From positions 806,001 to 870,000 of the forward strand of contig NZ_CP064689.1 of NCBI RefSeq assembly GCF_023100945.1: a stretch of 64,000 bases of DNA. Direction: 5' to 3'. This document shows positions 59,631 to 64,000 of the stretch, piece by piece. Within the stretch, counting starts at the first letter, position 1. Every line of letters begins with the position of its first letter. A program made the translations under genes and the position numbers. The notes beneath the pieces are model-generated. The model searched no databases. It was not told the origin of the DNA and saw only the letters and a list, made by a program, of their open reading frames with translations. The stretch comes from Bradyrhizobium sp. 200. GTDB taxonomy: Bacteria > Pseudomonadota > Alphaproteobacteria > Rhizobiales > Xanthobacteraceae.

Positions 59631-61859
59631 ATGAAGCGATTTCGAGCCTTACGGAGGTGGTTCAAGCGGCGCATCGGCTATGCCCGGTTGCTGTGCCTTG
59701 CGCTGCTGATCGGGTTCGCCGCGCTTCGCATCGCCGACCCGGCGCCGGTTGAGGAAATTCGGGTCAGGACCTTTGACGCGTTTCAGCGCATCGACCCGCG
59801 CAAGAAGACGGCAAGGCCGGTTACCATCGTCGATATCGACGACAAGAGCCTTGAAAAGCTCGGGCAGTGGCCGTGGCCGCGCACCCGGATTGCCGACCTC
59901 GTCACCGAACTGACCCGGCTTGGTGCGGTCGTGATCGCCTTCGACGCGGTGTTCTCCGAGCCCGATCGTCTCAACCCTGCCTTTGCGGCCGATACCTTCC
60001 GTAATCTTGACCCGGAAACCCGCGCCAAGCTGCGGGCGCTGCCAAGCAACGACCAGATTCTCGCCGAAGCCATCAAGGCTTCGCGTGTCGTGCTCGGCGA
60101 GTCCGGCCTGCCGGAGGAAATCGCAGCCCTCGACAAGACGCTGCCGGTTACGGGACTGGCGATGCTGGGCGAGGAGCCGCAGCGCTTCATGTTCGATTTC
60201 CCCGGCCTTCTTCGCAACGTGCCGGTGCTGGAGCATGCCGCCGCCGGGCGCGGCCTGTTCACGATCAGGCCGGAACGCGACGGCATCGTGCGGCGGGTGC
60301 CGATGATCATGCAGGCGCAGGGCCAGACCATGCCCTCGCTGACCTTCGAGATGCTCCGCGTCGCCACCGGGTCCGGCACCATCCTGATCAAGGCCGAAAA
60401 GGCCGGCATCAAGAGCCTCGGCATCAAGGGCGTCCAGATTCCGACCGACCATAACGGCCAGCTCTGGGTTCACTATGCCCGCAACGATGCCTCGATCTAC
60501 GTCCCCGCGGTCAATGTGCTGGAGAAAAACGTCGCGCCCGACATGATCGCCGGCAAGCTGGTGCTGATCGGCACCTCGGCGGTCGGCCTCAACGATATCA
60601 AGACCACGCCGGTGTCGCGCGCCATGCCCGGCGTGGAGATTCATGCCCAGGTGCTCGAGAGCACCTTGACCGGCCAGGTGATCTCGCAGCCGATCTACGG
60701 CATCGTCGTCGAATTCGTGACTGCGCTGTTGTTCGGACTTCTGGTGATCGCGTTTGCACCGCTGTTCGGCCCGGTCACGCTGGTCGCCCTTGGCGCAGCG
60801 TTCGCAAGCCTGCTGGTTGGCATGTCAGCATATTTTTACATGCAGAACCGCCTGCTGATCGACTTCACCTATCCCCTGATGTCGACCACGTCGATCTATC
60901 TGACGCTGATCTTTGCGAGTTTCGTGCGCGAGCAGGCGCAGCGCCGGCAGATTCGCTCCGCCTTCGGCCAGTACTTGTCGCCGGCGCTGGTCGAGCAGCT
61001 CGCGCAGTCGCCGGAGAAGCTGGTGCTGGGCGGCGAGGAACGCGAGATGACCATCATGTTCTCCGACATGCGCGGCTTCACCTCGATCTCGGAAACCTAC
61101 AAGAACGACCCGCAAGGTCTTACCGCGCTGATGAACCGCTTCCTGACGCCGCTGACCAACGCCATTCTCAGCCGCAAGGGCACCATCGACAAATACATGG
61201 GCGACGCCATCATGGCATTCTGGAACGCGCCGCTCGACGACAAGGATCATGAGCTCAACGCCTGCGAGGCGGCGCTCGACATGCTGGAGCGCGTCGACGA
61301 ACTCAACCAGGCGCGCGAGCTGGAGGCAAAGGAAGAGGGTAGGCCGTTCATTCCGCTCAATGCCGGCATCGGGCTCAATACCGGCACCTGCGTGGTCGGT
61401 AACATGGGCTCCGACCAGCGCTTCGACTATTCGGTGTTCGGCGACAGCGTCAATCTGGCCTCGCGCCTCGAAGGACAGTCGAAGGAATACGGCTTCCCCA
61501 TCATCGTCGGCTCAAAAACCGCGCTGTCGGTCAAGGACAGGTTCGCGATTCTCGAACTCGACTTCATCATGGTGAAGGGCAAGAAGGAGCCGGAGGTGAT
61601 CTACGCCATCGCCGGCCGCCAGGACACCGCGCAGTCAGGCCGCTTCCAGCGCCTGCGCAACCTGACCATCGAGATGCTCTCCTGCTATCGCAACCGCGAC
61701 TGGGACGGCGCGCTCGCGGCCATCGCGCGCGGCCGCACAACCGACGAGGCAAATTCGCTGGAGCTGCTCTACAATCTCTACGAAGCCCGCATCCGCGGCT
61801 ACCTCGAAAATCCACCGCCGGAAGACTGGAACGGCGCCTTCGCACTGCTGACGAAGTGA
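59631..61859 (+). CDS. CHASE2-domain class III adenylate/guanylate cyclase
   Basis: 742 residues. One membrane segment near 18-36, a periplasmic CHASE2 sensor domain (about 40-345; 'TIVDIDDKSLEKLGQWPWPRT', 'LVLIGTSAVGLNDIKTTPVS'), three further membrane segments (about 350-430), then a cytoplasmic cyclase domain (about 465-660). Catalytic signs are 'MFSDMRGFTSI' (metal Asp), 'KYMGDAIMAFW' (second metal Asp) and 'FDYSVFGDSVNLASRLEG' (base-recognising Asp plus transition-state Asn/Arg), so it is probably active. It makes cAMP or cGMP in response to an envelope signal. It starts 90 bases after the adhesin stop, same strand. Confidence 0.93.
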   Translation: MKRFRALRRWFKRRIGYARLLCLALLIGFAALRIADPAPVEEIRVRTFDAFQRIDPRKKTARPVTIVDIDDKSLEKLGQWPWPRTRIADLVTELTRLGAVVIAFDAVFSEPDRLNPAFAADTFRNLDPETRAKLRALPSNDQILAEAIKASRVVLGESGLPEEIAALDKTLPVTGLAMLGEEPQRFMFDFPGLLRNVPVLEHAAAGRGLFTIRPERDGIVRRVPMIMQAQGQTMPSLTFEMLRVATGSGTILIKAEKAGIKSLGIKGVQIPTDHNGQLWVHYARNDASIYVPAVNVLEKNVAPDMIAGKLVLIGTSAVGLNDIKTTPVSRAMPGVEIHAQVLESTLTGQVISQPIYGIVVEFVTALLFGLLVIAFAPLFGPVTLVALGAAFASLLVGMSAYFYMQNRLLIDFTYPLMSTTSIYLTLIFASFVREQAQRRQIRSAFGQYLSPALVEQLAQSPEKLVLGGEEREMTIMFSDMRGFTSISETYKNDPQGLTALMNRFLTPLTNAILSRKGTIDKYMGDAIMAFWNAPLDDKDHELNACEAALDMLERVDELNQARELEAKEEGRPFIPLNAGIGLNTGTCVVGNMGSDQRFDYSVFGDSVNLASRLEGQSKEYGFPIIVGSKTALSVKDRFAILELDFIMVKGKKEPEVIYAIAGRQDTAQSGRFQRLRNLTIEMLSCYRNRDWDGALAAIARGRTTDEANSLELLYNLYEARIRGYLENPPPEDWNGAFALLTK

Positions 61860-61874
61860 TGCGGCAACGCAACG

Positions 61875-61971
61875 CGTCATGCGCGGGCTTGACCCGCGCG
61901 TCCATCAATCTTCAGAAAAGCCTTTCGAAGCGGATGGATTGCCGGGTTGCCGGGTCAAGCCCGGCAATGAC
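61875..61971. repeat. Palindromic repeat of the 'cgtcatg(c)ccgg' type, copy 2
   Basis: Left part 'cgtcatgcgcgggcttgac' and right part 'gtcaagcccggcaatgac' are imperfect reverse complements. It lies between convergent genes (cyclase and binding protein) and is probably the terminator region of both. Related to the element at 22147. Confidence 0.75.
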
Positions 61972-61980
61972 AGTAGGGGC

Positions 61981-63591
61981 CTACTCCAGCCCGATCGTCG
62001 TCAGATCCTGGAACCAGTGCTGCGCCTGCACGAACTTCTTGACCTTCGGCGACAGCGCGTGCGGATTGGTATCGTGCACCACCCAGACCAGCGTGGCGTC
62101 GTCGACGATCGCAGCATGCGCCTGCGCCAAGAGTTCGTCCTGTTTGGCGACATCGAACGTCTGCTTGGCCTCATCGATCAATGCATCGACCTTCGGGTTC
62201 TTGTAGCCGCCCCAGTTGACGCCGACCGGCGCGATCTGGCCGGAGTGGAAGAAGCGTACGATGGCGTAGAGCGGATCTGAGGTGACATAGGCGATGTTGT
62301 TGGAGGTGATGCCGGCGTTCATCTCGTCGGCCGCGCCCTTGCGCCAGGCGGTATATAGCGTCTCGAGCTCGACCACCTTGAAGTCAACATCGATGCCGAT
62401 TTCCTTAAAACTCTGCTGCAGGAATTCGTTCATCGGCAGCGACAGCATCTGTCCGGTGCCGCCCTGCGCGATGACGAAGGTGGTCTTCAGCGGCTTCTCC
62501 TTGGAATAGCCTGCCTCCTGCACCAGCTTCTTCGCCGCCGCGACATCGTATTTGAGTTCAAAGGACGGCTTGCCAAACCAGGGACTCGACGGGTCGACCT
62601 GGCCCTTGGCGGGTTTTGCCAATCCGTTCATCAGCCCGACCACGGCCTCGCGGTCGATCGCCAGATTGAGCGCCTTGCGCAGACGGATGTCGGTCCAGGG
62701 CGAGCCGGGCAGCACGCTTAAGTGATAATTCCAGACATGCGGCGTGACGTTGTCGACGATCTTCATGCCGGCCGATTTGAGTTGCGGCACCGCATCCGGC
62801 GCCGGCGTCTCGATCAGATCGACCTGGCCGGCCAGCAGCGCATTGGTGCGCGTCAGCGCTTCCGGCATCGGGATCAGCACGATCTTGTCGGCCTTCGGAA
62901 TCCGCTTCTTGTCCCAGTAGTCGGCGTTCTTGGTGAGTTCGGCGAGTTCGCGCGGCACAAGTTTGGTCAGCTTGAACGGCCCGGTGCCGGAGGGCTGGCT
63001 GGCGAACTTGTCCCAGTCCTTGCCGAGCTTTTCATATTGCGCGGGGCTCGAGACCAGGAACCAGAGCATCTGATACGGGAAGAACGAATCCACGGTTTTG
63101 GTGGTGATCTCGACCGTGCCGTCGTCGATCTTGGCGTAGCTCGCGACCGAGGGCAGGCGGGTTTTCACCTGCGCGCTCTGGCGCTTGTCGAACTGCGGTG
63201 CCTTGTCGTTGAGCACCTTGTCCAGATTCCAGATCACCGCGTCGGCATTGAATTCGCTGCCGTCGTGAAACTTGACGCCCTTGCGCAGGGTAAAGCGCCA
63301 TTTCTTCTTGTCGGTCTCGCCGACTTTCCATTCGGTGGCCAGGCCCGGCACCAGCTTGCCCGGCCGGTCGGACACGTCCATCTCCCAGGCAACCAGGGGA
63401 TCGTAGATCGTGTACGCCGAGAACTGGTAAGCGCCGGCGCCGCGGTCCGGCTGGCCAGTGGTCAGCGGAATATCCGCCATCGAAATGCCGTAGCGCACAA
63501 CGGTCTCCGCCTGCGCCGAAATTGTAGGCAAGCCAAGAGACAATCCGAGGGCTGCCGCGGCAGCAAGAAGCATCGAATTTCGGGTGCACAT
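61981..63591 (-). CDS. Peptide-type ABC transporter substrate-binding protein (SBP family 5)
   Basis: 536 residues. Signal peptide up to 'AQAETVVRYG', then 'FTLRKGVKFHDGSEFNADAVIWNLDKVL' (family-5 signature), 'GTGPFKLTKL', 'IRLRKALNLAIDREAVVGLM'. ATG at 63591 with GGAG eight bases upstream. Divergent from a second binding protein of the same kind at 63790; the N-termini 'RYGISMADIPLTTGQPDRG' and 'RIGMTAADIPRTLGQPDQG' are clearly related. No permease or ATPase is on this side; such genes may lie beyond the window. Confidence 0.92.
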   Translation of the reverse strand: MCTRNSMLLAAAAALGLSLGLPTISAQAETVVRYGISMADIPLTTGQPDRGAGAYQFSAYTIYDPLVAWEMDVSDRPGKLVPGLATEWKVGETDKKKWRFTLRKGVKFHDGSEFNADAVIWNLDKVLNDKAPQFDKRQSAQVKTRLPSVASYAKIDDGTVEITTKTVDSFFPYQMLWFLVSSPAQYEKLGKDWDKFASQPSGTGPFKLTKLVPRELAELTKNADYWDKKRIPKADKIVLIPMPEALTRTNALLAGQVDLIETPAPDAVPQLKSAGMKIVDNVTPHVWNYHLSVLPGSPWTDIRLRKALNLAIDREAVVGLMNGLAKPAKGQVDPSSPWFGKPSFELKYDVAAAKKLVQEAGYSKEKPLKTTFVIAQGGTGQMLSLPMNEFLQQSFKEIGIDVDFKVVELETLYTAWRKGAADEMNAGITSNNIAYVTSDPLYAIVRFFHSGQIAPVGVNWGGYKNPKVDALIDEAKQTFDVAKQDELLAQAHAAIVDDATLVWVVHDTNPHALSPKVKKFVQAQHWFQDLTTIGLE

Positions 63592-63789
63592 GAATTAAGC
63601 TCCATCGGACGGGGTTCGGAGCCGAAAAATGCAAGCTTGGTGCCAGATGGAGCATGGAAAGCGCGCTTGCATGCGCATTCACAGTGAGTTGTGCGGCTAA
63701 TGGCCCCTGACGAAGCGCCTGCCTTGGCACAGGCGTTGCATACCTTTGCATAAGAATTAGTCACCCAAGTCGAGAAGGAATTGCTGCAT

Positions 63790-64000
63790 ATGCGTAACGA
63801 CAAATCGAAGAAAACGGCCACCGCGTGGCTGCTGGCGACCGCGCTGGTGGTCGGACTGCCGCAGCTTGCGAGCGCCGAAACGGTGCTGCGGATCGGCATG
63901 ACCGCTGCCGATATTCCGCGCACGCTCGGCCAGCCCGATCAGGGCTTTGAGGGCAACCGCTTCACCGGGCTGACCATGTACGACGCGCTGACCATGTGGG
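63790..64000 (+). CDS. Peptide-type ABC transporter substrate-binding protein, 3'-truncated by window edge
   Basis: The ATG at 63790 has GAAGGAA upstream. The visible 70 codons give a signal peptide ('KKTATAWLLATALVVGLPQLASAE') and then 'VLRIGMTAADIPRTLGQPDQ', 'GFEGNRFTGLTMYDALTMW', which matches the start of family-5 binding proteins and the paralog encoded divergently 199 bases away. The frame is open to the window end. The rest of the transporter presumably follows. Confidence 0.88.
   Translation, partial: MRNDKSKKTATAWLLATALVVGLPQLASAETVLRIGMTAADIPRTLGQPDQGFEGNRFTGLTMYDALTMW

Overview
The window is high-GC DNA from an alphaproteobacterium, most likely Bradyrhizobium or a close relative such as Rhodopseudomonas. 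The evidence is the strong GC bias at third codon positions, many ABC solute-uptake systems, five copies of a palindromic repeat reading as 'gtcattgcgag...caatgac', and several proteins of a type I know from Bradyrhizobium (the FecR/VCBS giant protein, a 44-residue Lys-rich protein, a MSVYVIAQ-type DUF1330 protein). I see no rRNA, tRNA, CRISPR array or intact insertion sequence.

Layout. 1-4342: the end of a dipeptide/oligopeptide ABC operon (permease, two ATPases, binding protein). 4526-5693: a glutathione S-transferase divergent from an HxlR regulator. 5709-11761: a winged-helix/TPR membrane regulator divergent from a large, highly repetitive autotransporter. 11787-17533: small and uncharacterised genes, among them a DUF1488 protein, a transglutaminase-like protein, a Lys-rich peptide and a UPF0158 protein, plus a fragment of an amidase gene. 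17557-25450: scattered catabolic and regulatory genes (amidase, two-domain VOC protein, split thiamine-diphosphate decarboxylase, LysR, multi-rhodanese protein, Tag-like glycosylase). 25644-36342: DEAD-box helicase, DUF1330 plus fumarase-superfamily lyase, M29 aminopeptidase, amidohydrolase, MBL-fold protein, Asp-nucleophile alpha/beta hydrolase and a Bug-type binding protein with a frameshifted end.

36365-40766 is a tight four-gene minus-strand operon: TelA, a binding-protein/VWA fusion lipoprotein, an XpaC-like protein and a second binding-protein-like protein. It looks like a membrane or envelope stress system with a metal-dependent (MIDAS) sensor, and is the best candidate here for something poorly described. 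It is followed by an ABC-2 exporter (40989-43261).

43548-50393 is a complete branched-chain-type ABC importer whose operon contains an acyl-CoA synthetase, a layout that suggests import coupled to CoA activation of an organic acid. 50703-52883 is a periplasmic quinohemoprotein alcohol dehydrogenase. 53141-61859 holds a LapG-like periplasmic protease, a 1637-residue FecR/VCBS/RTX surface protein and a CHASE2 adenylate cyclase, plausibly a regulated surface-adhesion module. 61981-64000: two divergent paralogous peptide-type binding proteins, the second cut by the window end.

Genome wear is visible in several places: an amidase gene remnant, a TauE/SafE-like remnant, a frameshifted Bug protein, and a palindromic repeat lying over the start of the UPF0158 gene.
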